From: Wenjunlia tyrosinilytica
GTDB taxonomy: Bacteria; Actinomycetota; Actinomycetes; Streptomycetales; Streptomycetaceae
Assembly (NCBI RefSeq): GCF_014646055.1
Contig: NZ_BMMS01000003.1
Coordinates: 293,980-357,979 of the forward strand
Direction of reading: 5' to 3'
DNA length: 64,000 nucleotides
The notes beneath the pieces were generated by a model, which did not search any database, was not told the DNA's origin, and worked only from the letters and a program-made list of their open reading frames with translations. Made by a program: the position numbers and the translations under genes. Positions 36,841-46,276 of the stretch are shown one piece after another (position 1 is the stretch's first letter; every line of letters starts with the position of its first letter).

Positions 36841-38271
36841 GTGATCGAGCTCGAGGGCGTGCCCGAGCTGATCGACCCGGTCATGGTGGCCGCGTTCGAG
36901 GGCTGGAACGATGCCGGGGATGCCGCCTCCACCGCGGTGGAGCACCTGGACCGGGAGTGGAAGGGCGAGGTCTTCGCGGCGCTCGACGCCGAGGACTACT
37001 ACGACTTCCAGGTCAACCGGCCCAATGTGTGGCTGGACGGCGGGGTACGCCGGATCACCTGGCCCACCACGCGCCTTTCGGTGGTGCGGGTCACCGAGCC
37101 GAAGCCCCGCGACCTGGTCCTGGTGCGGGGGATCGAGCCGAGTATGCGCTGGCGCTCGTTCTGCAACGAGATCCTCGGCTTCGCCCATGAGTTGGGCGTC
37201 GAGATGGTGGTCGTCCTGGGAGCGCTCCTCGGCGACACGCCGCACACCCGGCCGGTGCCCGTGAGCGGCACCACCTCGGACCCGGAGCTGGCCCGTACGC
37301 TCAATCTGGAGGAGAGCCGCTACGAGGGCCCCACCGGCATCGTGGGCATCCTCCAGGAGGCGTGCACACACGCCGGGGTGCCCGCGGTCAGCCTGTGGGC
37401 GGCGGTCCCCCACTACGTCTCGCAGCCGCCGAACCCCAAGGCGACGCTGGCCCTGCTCAACCGGCTCGAGGACCTGCTCGATCTGCGCATGCCGCTGGGC
37501 GACCTGCCCGAGGACGCCCGGGCGTGGCAGCTGGGCGTGGACCAGCTCGCGGCCGAGGACAGCGAGGTCGCCGAGTATGTGCAGTCCCTGGAGGACGCCA
37601 GGGACACCGCGGAGCTGCCGGAGGCCTCCGGCGAGGCGATCGCCCGCGAGTTCGAGAAGTACCTGCGGCGCCGGGACGGCCATGGCCCTCATGCCCGGGA
37701 GGGCGGGGAGCAGGGCGATCCCGGTTACTTCCGGCGCGGGACACAGGGGCAGCTCGGCGGCCCTCCCGCACGGGAGGGTGAGACGGGAGCCGACGCCGAC
37801 GCGGGCTCGGAGACCGGCACGGGCGGCGGCACTGACTCGGGCTCTGACTCGGACTCGGACTCCGGCTCCGGCACTGACTCGGGCTCTGACTCGGACTCGG
37901 ACTCCGGCTCCGGCACTGACTCGGGCTCCGACTCGGACTCGGACTCCGGCTCCGGCACTGACTCGAGCTCCGACTCGGACTCCGGCTCCGGCACTGACTC
38001 GGGCGGCGGCACCGACTCGGACTCCGGCTCGGGCTCCGGCACCGACTCGGACTCCGGCGGGCGCGAGGCCAAGGGGACCGATACTCCGGGCGCCGGGTCC
38101 GCCGACGCGGACTCCCGGGGTGCCCGGTCCCGAGGCGCCCACTCCACGGCCGCGGATTCCACAACGCCGGAGTCCACAACATCGGAGTCCACGGCCCCGG
38201 ATTCCACGGACGCCGAGTCCGAGAGCGCCGACGCCGGGAACGATTCCGGCCGCGACGCGGACGACGAGTAG
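36841..38271 (+). CDS. PAC2-family protein with a long Ser/Asp/Gly repeat tail
   Basis: 476 residues from GTG 36841. Residues 1-280 are a PAC2 domain ([42 protein letters not shown]), related to archaeal and eukaryotic proteasome assembly chaperones. The bacterial function is not established. From about residue 310 the protein is almost only Ser, Asp, Gly, Thr and Glu, built on [14 protein letters not shown] units. Such an acidic tail should be disordered. The Pup-proteasome genes are in the same window but 24 kb away. Confidence 0.88.
   Translation: MIELEGVPELIDPVMVAAFEGWNDAGDAASTAVEHLDREWKGEVFAALDAEDYYDFQVNRPNVWLDGGVRRITWPTTRLSVVRVTEPKPRDLVLVRGIEPSMRWRSFCNEILGFAHELGVEMVVVLGALLGDTPHTRPVPVSGTTSDPELARTLNLEESRYEGPTGIVGILQEACTHAGVPAVSLWAAVPHYVSQPPNPKATLALLNRLEDLLDLRMPLGDLPEDARAWQLGVDQLAAEDSEVAEYVQSLEDARDTAELPEASGEAIAREFEKYLRRRDGHGPHAREGGEQGDPGYFRRGTQGQLGGPPAREGETGADADAGSETGTGGGTDSGSDSDSDSGSGTDSGSDSDSDSGSGTDSGSDSDSDSGSGTDSSSDSDSGSGTDSGGGTDSDSGSGSGTDSDSGGREAKGTDTPGAGSADADSRGARSRGAHSTAADSTTPESTTSESTAPDSTDAESESADAGNDSGRDADDE
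37830..37997. repeat. 42-bp tandem repeat encoding the Ser/Asp tail
   Basis: Units beginning CACTGACTCG start at 37830, 37872, 37914 and 37956 (exact 42-base spacing), with a shortened unit of 36 bases before the next start at 37992. Each full unit is 14 codons, so changes in copy number stay in frame. Confidence 0.9.
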
Positions 38272-38318
38272 GTGGACGAGCAGGCGACCGTGCTCGCCGC
38301 GCGCGGCTTGAACGCCAG

Positions 38319-38347
38319 CGGCCCCCGGCACCGCGCCGGGGGGCCGC
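38319..38347. terminator. Hairpin between convergent PAC2 and mshC genes
   Basis: CGGCCCCCGGC (38319-38329) pairs with 38335-38346 with one extra G. It lies between the two stop codons. Confidence 0.5.
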
Positions 38348-38380
38348 GGGCGTCGGATCGGCCGACGCGTCAGCCGGACG

Positions 38381-39610
38381 TCACAGCGCCACACCCAGCA
38401 GGGCGTCGACGGTCCGCGAGACCAGGCCGGGCGCGGAGATGTCCGAGCCGCCCGACTCCTGCTGGCGGGCGGCCCACGTGTCGACGGCCGCGAGGGCGGC
38501 CGGGGCGTCGAGGTCGTTCGCCAGTGCCTCGCGCACCTCCCGCAGCACCTCCTCCGCCGCCGGGCCGTCCGGCCGGGACACCGCGGCGCGCCAGGCGGTG
38601 AGTCGCTCCACGGCCTCGTTCAGCACCTCGTCGGTCCACTCCCAGTCGGCGCGGTAATGCCGCGAGAGCAGCGCCAGCCGGATCGCCGCCGGGTCGACAC
38701 CGTCGTTGCGCAGCGCGGAGACGAAGACCAGGTTGCCCTTGGACTTGGACATCTTCGCGCCGTCGAGCGCCACCATCCCGGCGTGCACGTACGCCTGGGC
38801 GTAGGGGTGCTGCCCGGTGAGCACCTGGGCGTGCGAGGCGCCCATCTCGTGGTGCGGGAACGCCAGGTCGGAGCCGCCGCCCTGGACGTCGAAGCCCATG
38901 CCGAGGTGGTCCAGGGCGATGGCCACGCACTCGATGTGCCAGCCGGGCCGCCCGGGGCCGAGCTTGCCGCCGTCCCAGCTGGGCTCGCCCGGTCGCGCGG
39001 CCATCCACAGCATCGGATCGAGGGGGTTCTTCTTGCCGGGCCGGTCGGGGTCGCCGCCCCGCTCGGCGTACAGCAGCCGCATCGCCTCCGCGTCGAGCCG
39101 GGACACCTCGCCGAAGTGCGGGTCGCACTCGACGGAGAAGTAGACGTCGCCGTCGAGTTCGTAGGCGGCACCGGCCTCCAGCAGCCGCTCGACGAGCGGA
39201 ACGATGCCGGGGATCGCCTCGACCGCGCCGATGTAGTGGTCGGGCGGCAGCAGCCGCAGCGCGGTCATGTCCTCGCGGAAGAGCGCGGTCTCGCGCTCGG
39301 CGAGCGCCACCCAGTCCTCGCCGGTCTCCTCCGCCCGCTTCAGCAGGGGGTCGTCGACGTCGGTGACGTTCTGGACGTACTCGACGTCGTGCCCGGCGTC
39401 GCGCCAGACCCGCTGGACGAGATCGAAGGCCGTGTAGGTGGCGGCGTGCCCCATGTGCGTCGCGTCGTAGGGGGTGATGCCGCAGACGTAGAGGCGGGCG
39501 ACCGGTCCGGGCCGCAGCCCCACGGCAGCGCCGGTCGCGGTGTCGTGAAGTCGCAGCGGGAGACCCTTGCCGGGCAGGGCGGGTACCTCAGAGGCGGGCC
39601 AGGCATACAT
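38381..39610 (-). CDS. mshC: Cysteine:GlcN-Ins ligase MshC (mycothiol synthesis)
   Basis: 409 residues. It is homologous to cysteinyl-tRNA synthetase but shorter. Features are the zinc ligand in [20 protein letters not shown] with the HIGH-like motif, [13 protein letters not shown], and the KMSKSKGN loop (about residue 286). It uses ATP to join cysteine to glucosaminyl-inositol, the third step of mycothiol synthesis. The lack of the tRNA anticodon domain and the MYAWP start separate it from CysS. Confidence 0.95.
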   Translation of the reverse strand: MYAWPASEVPALPGKGLPLRLHDTATGAAVGLRPGPVARLYVCGITPYDATHMGHAATYTAFDLVQRVWRDAGHDVEYVQNVTDVDDPLLKRAEETGEDWVALAERETALFREDMTALRLLPPDHYIGAVEAIPGIVPLVERLLEAGAAYELDGDVYFSVECDPHFGEVSRLDAEAMRLLYAERGGDPDRPGKKNPLDPMLWMAARPGEPSWDGGKLGPGRPGWHIECVAIALDHLGMGFDVQGGGSDLAFPHHEMGASHAQVLTGQHPYAQAYVHAGMVALDGAKMSKSKGNLVFVSALRNDGVDPAAIRLALLSRHYRADWEWTDEVLNEAVERLTAWRAAVSRPDGPAAEEVLREVREALANDLDAPAALAAVDTWAARQQESGGSDISAPGLVSRTVDALLGVAL

Positions 39611-39752
39611 GCCTTGAGAGTAGCCTCAACGGCGTTCATCATACGAACCGGAGCAGGTCAGATGGCCAAATTGGCGGTCTTGCGCCACCACCCGGAACAT
39701 GCAGTCGAACCCGTCCGGTCACACTCGGTCGAGAACGCGCGATGGCGGCGGT

Positions 39753-40583
39753 TCAGATGGGCGGCCAGGGAACGGCGGGCCAGTTGCGGCTCGGCTCGGG
39801 GTGGCGGCCGGAGGAGAGCAGGGCGTTGACACGCGCTCTGAGGGCCTCGAGCTCGGCCTCGGTGATCAGCTCGCCCAGGCGTTCGCCGAGCCCGGCGCCG
39901 AGCTGGCCCCGCAGCTTCTCCAGCACCGCCGACACCTCCTCGGGCAGCGGCTCGCCCGCCCAGCCCCACAGCAGGGTGCGAAGCTTGTCCTCGGCGTTGA
40001 AGGTGACGCCGTGGTCGATGGCGTAGAGATGCCCGCCCTCGACGGGCAGCAGGTGCCCGCCCTTGCGGTCGGCGTTGTTGATCACCGCGTCGAGCACGGC
40101 GAGGCGGCGCAGCCCGATGTCGTCGGCGTGCACCAGCAGGGCGGTACGGCCGCCTCCGATCTCGGCGGGGCCGACGGCCCGCCAGCCGGGCTCGGCCTCC
40201 TCGCCCTCCTGGAGCGCCAGCAGCTGCGCCCGCGGGTCCGGCTCGATCCAGAGCTGGACCATGCCCTCCCCGTACGGGCCGTCGCGCAGGACGGTCGGCG
40301 GGACGAGTCCCCAGCCCGTGGCCTCCGAGACCAGGTAGGCGGCGACCTCGCGCTGGGCGAGCGTGCCGTCGGGGAAGTCCCACAGGGGCCGCTCCCCCGC
40401 GACCGGCTTGTAGACACACATGGCACGCTTGCCGGAGTACTCGACGGAGCACTGGAGGACGGCGTTGGAGGCGTCGCCGATCCGCCCGCGCACGGTCAGT
40501 TCCCCGAGCGCCAGCAGCTCGGTGGCCTCCACCTGCTCGTTCAGGAGGACGCCCCTCTCAGGTACCCGTTCTGACGCGGGCAT
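39753..40583 (-). CDS. SCO1664-family kinase-like protein (PI3/4-kinase/HipA-like fold)
   Basis: 276 residues from ATG 40583 (MPASERVPERGV), overlapping the upstream DUF3090 gene by 43 bases. ACVYKPVAGERPLWDFPDG... resembles the ATP-binding Lys region (written here in part), INNADRKGGHLL the catalytic loop, and YAIDHGVTF the metal-binding Asp of phosphatidylinositol-kinase-like folds. The substrate is unknown. It belongs to a conserved actinobacterial group with DUF3090 and a histidine phosphatase. Confidence 0.85.
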   Translation of the reverse strand: MPASERVPERGVLLNEQVEATELLALGELTVRGRIGDASNAVLQCSVEYSGKRAMCVYKPVAGERPLWDFPDGTLAQREVAAYLVSEATGWGLVPPTVLRDGPYGEGMVQLWIEPDPRAQLLALQEGEEAEPGWRAVGPAEIGGGRTALLVHADDIGLRRLAVLDAVINNADRKGGHLLPVEGGHLYAIDHGVTFNAEDKLRTLLWGWAGEPLPEEVSAVLEKLRGQLGAGLGERLGELITEAELEALRARVNALLSSGRHPEPSRNWPAVPWPPI

Positions 40584-41137
40584 ACATGTCCTTCCGGATC
40601 GAGCGGCAGGCTGCAGAACGGGCACGGCGGGCGGCCGGCGGCCACCACGTCGAGGGCGCGCTTGGCGAACCCCCGGGCCATGGCACCGGTGAGCCTGACC
40701 CTCAGCAGCGGAGGCCCGTTCTCGTCGTCCTGGAGCAGCCGCTCCTCGGCCGCCTCCAGGTCCTCCTCCTCGTTGACCTCGACCTCGACCAGCGCCTGCG
40801 CCTCGACGACCACCCGCTCGCTCTCGCCGTCCCAGGCCAGGGCCATGGTGCCGACGCGGAACTCCTCCTCGACGGGGATGTCCAGCGGGGCGGTGTCGGC
40901 CAACTCCGCGGGGGCGACGGCGGGCACCGGGGCGCTGCCGCCGGTACGGCGCACCACCTCGTCCAGGAGTTCGTCGACGCGTTCGGCCAGCGCCGCCACC
41001 TGGGCCTTCTCCAGGGCGACGGTGGTGGTTCTGCCCGCTGCCGTGGCCTGGAGGTAGAAGGCGCGCTCGCCGGGCTGCCCGACGGTACCGGCGACGAACC
41101 GGTCCGGCGGGTCGTAGAGGAACACCTGACGGGGCAC
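40541..41137 (-). CDS. DUF3090 family protein
   Basis: 198 residues from GTG 41137 (VPRQVFLYDPPDRF), seven bases after GGAG. A longer reading frame exists upstream, but relatives begin at this point. An alpha/beta domain is followed by a C-terminal zinc-binding-like region CPFCSLPLDPEGHVC. The function is unknown. It overlaps the kinase-like gene downstream, which argues for a joint role. Confidence 0.85.
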   Translation of the reverse strand: MPRQVFLYDPPDRFVAGTVGQPGERAFYLQATAAGRTTTVALEKAQVAALAERVDELLDEVVRRTGGSAPVPAVAPAELADTAPLDIPVEEEFRVGTMALAWDGESERVVVEAQALVEVEVNEEEDLEAAEERLLQDDENGPPLLRVRLTGAMARGFAKRALDVVAAGRPPCPFCSLPLDPEGHVCPRQNGYLRGASS

Positions 41138-41315
41138 GTCCTGCTCCGAATACTCGACGGCGGGGCACTTGGGGTCCGGCACTTGGGGGTCCGGCGCTGG
41201 GTTGGCGGCCGGTGCGGCTCGGGTCCCGCGGGGGCGACCCCCGGATCCGGCCACGGTAGATCCAACCCTACTGAGGGCCGGTGGCTCCTGCGAAAGCGGG
41301 CGTCCCGGCGTACGG

Positions 41316-42023
41316 TCAGGGAGCTCCGGCGCCGCCGCCCACGGCCGCGTCACCGTCCTCCGGTCCGCTCTCCGCCCCCGGCACCTTCGGTACGAGACCG
41401 GCCAGATCGCCGGTGTCCCCCAGCCTCAGCAGGAACGGCCGCGCCGAGGTGTAGCGGATCGCGGTGACCGAGCACGGGTCGACGGCGATGCGTTGGAAGA
41501 GGTCCAGATGCAGGCCGAGGGCGTCGGCCACGACCGACTTGATGATGTCGCCGTGCGAGCACACGACGAACAGGGCGTCGGCGCCGTGCTCCCGCTCGAT
41601 CCGGGCGTTCCACTCCCGCACGGCCGCGACGGCCCGTTGCTGCATGGCACGCAGCGACTCGCCGTCCGGCCCGGGGAAGACGGCCTCGGAGGGGTACTGC
41701 TGGACCGTGCGCCACAGCGGCTCGTCGGCGAGTTCACTGAGCTTGCGGCCGGCCCAGTCTCCGTACCGGCACTCCCCGACCCGCTCGTCGGAGTGCAGCT
41801 CGATCTCGGGGCGGACGTCGAGCAGCGGGCGGACGGTCTCCCGGCAGCGCTGCAGCGGGCTGGAGACGACCGCGGACAGGGGCAGTGCGGCGACCCGGGC
41901 GGCGAGCGCTGCGGCCTGCTCGCGGCCCCTGTCGTCGAGGGCGACGCCGGGGGTCCACCCGGCGAGGACTCCGGAGGCGTTGGCGGTCGAGCGGCCATGG
42001 CGTACGAGGAGCACGGTGGGCAT
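41316..42023 (-). CDS. Histidine phosphatase family protein (MSMEG_4193 type)
   Basis: 235 residues from ATG 42023 (MPTVLLVRHGRSTAN). It has the phosphohistidine motif RHG, the Arg/Glu core (SSPLQRCRETV, ECRYGDWAG) and the second His in CSHGDIIKSV. It would dephosphorylate a small phosphorylated compound. It is the third member of the DUF3090/kinase-like group and is divergent from corA. Confidence 0.9.
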   Translation of the reverse strand: MPTVLLVRHGRSTANASGVLAGWTPGVALDDRGREQAAALAARVAALPLSAVVSSPLQRCRETVRPLLDVRPEIELHSDERVGECRYGDWAGRKLSELADEPLWRTVQQYPSEAVFPGPDGESLRAMQQRAVAAVREWNARIEREHGADALFVVCSHGDIIKSVVADALGLHLDLFQRIAVDPCSVTAIRYTSARPFLLRLGDTGDLAGLVPKVPGAESGPEDGDAAVGGGAGAP

Positions 42024-42114
42024 GGGACCCACTGTAGGCAGGATGGAGCGGGGCCGGTCGAGCGGGCGGACATCGTGGCGTTAGGTCGGCGCCATGCGGG
42101 GCAGGATGCTGTGA

Positions 42115-43101
42115 GTGATCGTGGACTGCGCCATCTACCGCGACGGGCACCGTGTCGAGGGGTCCGCCGAGCTGCCGGATGCCCTGGAGCGGGCTCGCGA
42201 GACCAAGGACGAGTTCCTGTGGATCGGGCTGCACGAGCCGACGGAGCAGGAGTTCGACCGGGTGGCCGGGCAGTTCGGCCTGCACCCGCTCGCCGTCGAG
42301 GACGCGCTGAAAGCCCACCAGCGCCCCAAGCTGGAGGTCTACGACGACTCGCTGTTCCTCGTCCTCAAGCCCGTGCTGTACGACGAGCCGAGCACGACGG
42401 TCTCCACGGGCGAGGTGATGATCTTCGTGGGCCACAGCTTCGCCGTGACGGTCCGCCACGGTGAGGCGAACCCGCTCGCGGAGGTCCGCAAACGCCTGGA
42501 ACAGAACCCCGACCTGCTCAAGAACGGTCCCGTCGCGGTGATGTACGCGATAAGCGACGCCGTGGTCGACAAGTACACCTATGTGGCGAACGAGCTCCAG
42601 GTCGACCTCGAGGAGCTGGAGGCGGACGTCTTCGCCCCGAGGGCCGCGGGCGACTCGGGTGGGATCGCTGAGCGCATCTACTCGTTCAAGCGGCAGGTGC
42701 TCGAGTTCCGGCGGGCGACGGCGCCGCTGGTGGATCCCGTGCAGCGCCTGGCGAGCGGCGGGGTGCCGTTCGTGGTGCCGCAGACCCGGCCGTTCTTCCG
42801 GGACGTCGCCGACCACCTCGTACGGGCCAACGACTACGTGGACGGGCTCGACCGCCTGCTCTCCGACATCCTCGGGGCCAACCTGGCGCAGATGGGTGTG
42901 CAGCAGAACGACGACATGCGCAAGATCTCCGCGTGGGCGGCGATGGCGGCCGTGCCGACGCTCATCGCGGGCATCTACGGCATGAACTTCGACCACATGC
43001 CGGAGCTGCGCCGGGTCTGGGGCTACCCCGCGGCCCTGACCGTGATGGCGGTGTTCTGTTCCGCGCTGTACCGCTTCTTCAAGCGGCGCGGCTGGCTGTA
43101 G
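42115..43101 (+). CDS. corA: CorA-type magnesium transporter
   Basis: 328 residues from GTG 42115. The large cytoplasmic domain is followed by two C-terminal membrane helices separated by the selectivity motif YGMNF (about residues 289-293). The positively charged end (RFFKRRGWL) is typical. It mediates Mg2+ or other divalent metal uptake. Confidence 0.93.
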   Translation: MIVDCAIYRDGHRVEGSAELPDALERARETKDEFLWIGLHEPTEQEFDRVAGQFGLHPLAVEDALKAHQRPKLEVYDDSLFLVLKPVLYDEPSTTVSTGEVMIFVGHSFAVTVRHGEANPLAEVRKRLEQNPDLLKNGPVAVMYAISDAVVDKYTYVANELQVDLEELEADVFAPRAAGDSGGIAERIYSFKRQVLEFRRATAPLVDPVQRLASGGVPFVVPQTRPFFRDVADHLVRANDYVDGLDRLLSDILGANLAQMGVQQNDDMRKISAWAAMAAVPTLIAGIYGMNFDHMPELRRVWGYPAALTVMAVFCSALYRFFKRRGWL

Positions 43102-43205
43102 GCGTCCGGGGCCGCGTCCGCCGGCGCGTTCCGCCGGCCGGGGCGCGCCCGTCGAACGGCCGGAGCCCGCCCGCCGACCGGGCGCGTCCGCCGGTCAGGA
43201 CCGCG

Positions 43206-43991
43206 TCACACGACCTCGGCGCTCGCCGGCCTCGGCGGCCCGCCGAGCGCGTTGCGCCGTTCGGGCATCCTCAGGGAGACCATGCGCCGCCACCCCCCGA
43301 GCCGCTCGAACAGGTAGAGGCCGTGGATGCCGAGGGCCAGTACCGCGTTCTTCGGGCCGGGCCACCCGAGGACCTCGCCCATGTGCCGCATCACGGCGAG
43401 GCTGACGTCCCGGTAGACCCGGATCTCGGTGAGGGCGCTGTCCCTCAGCACGGACCGGATGGTCTGCCCATGGCCCCTGCGCGCCAGACGCAGCAACTCC
43501 TCGTGGCAGAAGGCGAGATGGTTGTCCTCGTCGTCGGAGATCATCCGCACCGCCCGGCCCACTTCCGGGTCGTCACCGAAGTACTTGCGGAGCATCCGCA
43601 TCTGCTCCGACGCGCGCTGCTCGGTGACCCGGCTGTGCGCGAGGTAGACGATCACGTCCCGCTCGGACAGCGGTTCGTCGCGGCGGAGCTTGTCATGGGT
43701 GAGGCCGATGCCCTCGCGTTCGAGCAGCATCGTGTAGTCGGTGTCGTCGGGGACGTCGCGCTGTTCGAGTCCGCGCTTGTGCAGCAGGGCCTTGAAGATG
43801 CGGCCGTGCTTTTCCTCGTCGGCTCCGTGGCGGGCGACCTTCGGCGCGAGCTCCTGGTCCTCGATGAGCCTTGCGATCCGGCCGTTCTCCCATCCGCCCT
43901 GGTACTCGCCCTTCGCGGCGATGCTGCAGAACAGGTGGTACGAGTCGTCGTTGTGGAGGATCTCCTCGAAGAGACTGCGGGCGGAAAGCAT
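43206..43991 (-). CDS. Ferritin-like domain protein
   Basis: 261 residues from ATG 43991, eight bases after GAGAGG. It is alpha-helical with two metal-ligand pairs: ADEEKHGRIF near residue 55 and SDDEDNHLAFCHEEL near residue 150, as in di-iron carboxylate four-helix bundles. The substrate is unknown; oxygen-dependent oxidation or iron binding is the family role. The C-terminal 60 residues lack the signature. It is divergent from a small hypothetical gene. Confidence 0.85.
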   Translation of the reverse strand: MLSARSLFEEILHNDDSYHLFCSIAAKGEYQGGWENGRIARLIEDQELAPKVARHGADEEKHGRIFKALLHKRGLEQRDVPDDTDYTMLLEREGIGLTHDKLRRDEPLSERDVIVYLAHSRVTEQRASEQMRMLRKYFGDDPEVGRAVRMISDDEDNHLAFCHEELLRLARRGHGQTIRSVLRDSALTEIRVYRDVSLAVMRHMGEVLGWPGPKNAVLALGIHGLYLFERLGGWRRMVSLRMPERRNALGGPPRPASAEVV

Positions 43992-44377
43992 CGCGATCAC
44001 CTCTCGCGGGTGCCGAACGGTCTTTACGGTCCGAACGTCATGGAAGAAGTCAAATACCCCCGGCCGTCCGCGGCAACAGGTGCGCCCGCCCGTTCGCCCA
44101 ACCGTGGGCCGTAACCGGGGGGGCGGCGGCGCGTTGTGCTCGGTGACGGCCGTGGCGGGGAAGACCCCCGAGCCCCCACCACGGCCGTGGAAGCCATTCC
44201 GCGGGGCGCACTCCCCCGCCGGGCCCCGCGCCGATCGCCCACCGTGGGGGCTCTGACGTCCCATCGGCCCCCTGCCGCGCCAACCGCTCGACCCGGCTGT
44301 CCGAAACGCTGGGTAAGGTGCGGAGAAGTCGGAGAAGTACGCAGGACGCCGGGGACGGGGACGCGAAACGGGTGGAC
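43992..44377. other. Divergent intergenic region
   Basis: 386 bases between the ferritin-like gene and the hypothetical gene. No RNA gene, clear operator or repeat was recognised. Promoters for both genes must lie here. Open frames through it lack ribosome sites and family support. Confidence 0.5.
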
Positions 44378-44983
44378 ATGTTCAGCAGGGCGACGAAGGG
44401 CCGTCCGACGGCGCGGCCGCTGGGCCCCGCGGGCTCCGACTGGTCGTCGTACGAGCGGTTCGAGGACGCCGCGCACGCCTACTTCCTGCACGCGGACGTC
44501 GCCGTGGAGGCGGTCCGGGGAGTGCTGGGGCGTCGCAGGGTCCGCGGCTTCACGCTGGAGCGCGTGGTGGACCTGACGGAGGCGGGCGCCTCGGTCTGGC
44601 AGGAGGCGGCGGTCTGCGACGGACGCCGGCTGGTCCTGTGGCACAGCGAGGAGGTGGCCGACGCCGATGCCCCCGGCGGCACGGTCCTGGACTCCTCCGT
44701 GCAGGTGCTGCCGCTGGACGCGATCGTGCACGTGGGGATGCGCACGCTCGTAGGCCGGGACACGGACGGGCGGCGCGTCGACCGCGGGGTCTATCTGGTG
44801 GTGGCGACCTCCACGCCGCACGAGATGACCGCCTCGCAGGCGGAGGGCGAGCAGCCGACGGCCACCGCACGCTTCCGGCCCGAGGCGTTCCGGTTCAGCA
44901 AGTCGCTGGACGACGGGGGCGCCGGGCAGATGGCGCGGCTGACTGAGTTCGGCCGGCTGCTCGGGCGGCTGGTGCCCCGGTAG
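44378..44983 (+). CDS. Hypothetical protein
   Basis: 201 residues from ATG 44378 (MFSRATKGRPTARPLGP); a GTG two codons upstream is also possible. It is soluble with no signal or membrane segment. A repeated alpha/beta pattern (FTLERVVDLTEAGASVWQEA, GVYLVVATSTPHEM) suggests a compact domain, but I recognise no family. Codon use and GC match the neighbours, which supports a real gene. It is convergent with the LLM oxidoreductase. Confidence 0.65.
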   Translation: MFSRATKGRPTARPLGPAGSDWSSYERFEDAAHAYFLHADVAVEAVRGVLGRRRVRGFTLERVVDLTEAGASVWQEAAVCDGRRLVLWHSEEVADADAPGGTVLDSSVQVLPLDAIVHVGMRTLVGRDTDGRRVDRGVYLVVATSTPHEMTASQAEGEQPTATARFRPEAFRFSKSLDDGGAGQMARLTEFGRLLGRLVPR

Positions 44984-45010
44984 CCGGTGCCCGGGCCTCG
45001 GCGCGAGGGC

Positions 45011-45026
45011 GGCCGGTGCACCGGCC
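45011..45026. terminator. Palindrome between convergent genes
   Basis: GGCCGGTGCACCGGCC is a perfect 16-bp palindrome in the 124-base gap between two convergent stops, and GGCGGCCGGTGC recurs 30 bases later. It may act as a bidirectional terminator. Confidence 0.35.
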
Positions 45027-45107
45027 TTCGGGGCACGGGCGGCCGGTGCCCGGTGGCCCGGGGCACGCCCCCGCGGGGCCCGGCCGCCCTCTCGGCGCCC
45101 GCGGCGG

Positions 45108-46157
45108 CTACTCGGCCAGTCCGGCCCGCTCCAGGGCCTTCGCGCCCGTACGCAGCGCCGCGATGCGGTCCTCCAGGGTGATTCCGCCGGGGGCGAGGGT
45201 GAGCGTGGTGACCCCGGCGTCGGCGTACGCCTGCATCCGGTCGGCGATGCGCTCCATCGGCCCGACGAGGGCGGTGCTGTCGATGAGCTCGTGCGGGACG
45301 GCGGCGGCGGCACCCGCGTAGTCCCTGGCCAGGTAGAGGTCCTGGATCTGCCCGGCCTCCTTCTCGTAGCCCATGCGGGAGGCGAGCCGGTTGTAGAAGT
45401 TCTGCTCACGGCTGCCCATACCGCCGACGTACAGGGCGGTGTAGGGGCGGAAGTGGTCGGCGGCGGCCTTGGGATCGTCGTCGACGGCGATCGGCACGGT
45501 CGGGACCAGATCGAAGCCCTCGAGGGTCTTGCCGGCCTTGGCGCGCCCGGCCTTCAGCGGCTCGAGGGAGACCTCGGCGTGCTCGGGCGCGAAGAACACG
45601 CCGAGCCAGCCGTCGGCGATCTCACCGGTGAGCTCGAGGTTCTTGGGGCCTATGGCGGCGATGTACAGCGGGATGTACTCGCGGGCCGGGTGCACGGTGA
45701 GCTTGAGCGGCTTGCCGGGGCCACCGGGCAGGGGCAGCGTCCAGTTCGCGCCCTCGTGGACGAGGCGCTCGCGGGACATCGCCTTGCGGATGATCTCGAC
45801 GTACTCGCGCGTGCGGGCGAGCGGCTTGTCGAACTTGACGCCGTACCAGCCCTCGGAGACCTGGGGGCCGGAGACGCCCAGGCCCAGGCGGAACCGGCCG
45901 CCGGAGAGGGTGTCCAACGTGGCCGCGGTCATCGCGGTCATCGTGGGAGTGCGGGCCGGGATCTGGAAGATGGCCGAGCCGATGTCGATGCGCTCGGTCT
46001 GCGCGGCGACCCAGGACAGGACCGTGGCGGCGTCGGAGCCGTAGGCCTCGGCGGCCCAGCACACCGAGTAGCCGAGCCGGTCCGCCTCGCGCGCGACGGC
46101 GAGGTTGTCCGCGTCCACACCGGCGCCCCAGTAGCCGAGATTGATACCGAGCCGCAT
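45108..46157 (-). CDS. LLM-class F420-dependent oxidoreductase
   Basis: 349 residues from ATG 46157 (MRLGINLGYWGAGVD), behind AAGGGGA. The TIM-barrel bacterial luciferase-like family is shown by WVAAQTERIDIGSAIFQIPA and FRLGLGVSGPQVSEGWYG. Enzymes of this subgroup use coenzyme F420 for hydride transfer. The substrate is unknown. It is divergent from an aldo/keto reductase gene. Confidence 0.9.
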   Translation of the reverse strand: MRLGINLGYWGAGVDADNLAVAREADRLGYSVCWAAEAYGSDAATVLSWVAAQTERIDIGSAIFQIPARTPTMTAMTAATLDTLSGGRFRLGLGVSGPQVSEGWYGVKFDKPLARTREYVEIIRKAMSRERLVHEGANWTLPLPGGPGKPLKLTVHPAREYIPLYIAAIGPKNLELTGEIADGWLGVFFAPEHAEVSLEPLKAGRAKAGKTLEGFDLVPTVPIAVDDDPKAAADHFRPYTALYVGGMGSREQNFYNRLASRMGYEKEAGQIQDLYLARDYAGAAAAVPHELIDSTALVGPMERIADRMQAYADAGVTTLTLAPGGITLEDRIAALRTGAKALERAGLAE

Positions 46158-46276
46158 ATGGTTCCCCTTACCCGTCAGTAACGTCGTTGTTGTCTCGGAC
46201 CCTAGCGCGGCATGCCCGGCCAGGGAAACGTCTCCTCCGTCACGCGGACCTGTCCGGGCCAGTACTCTTCGCGAAC

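Noticed and set aside
37830..37997. CRISPR-like regularly spaced repeats
   Set aside because: The units are tandem, without unique spacers, and lie in frame inside the PAC2 gene.
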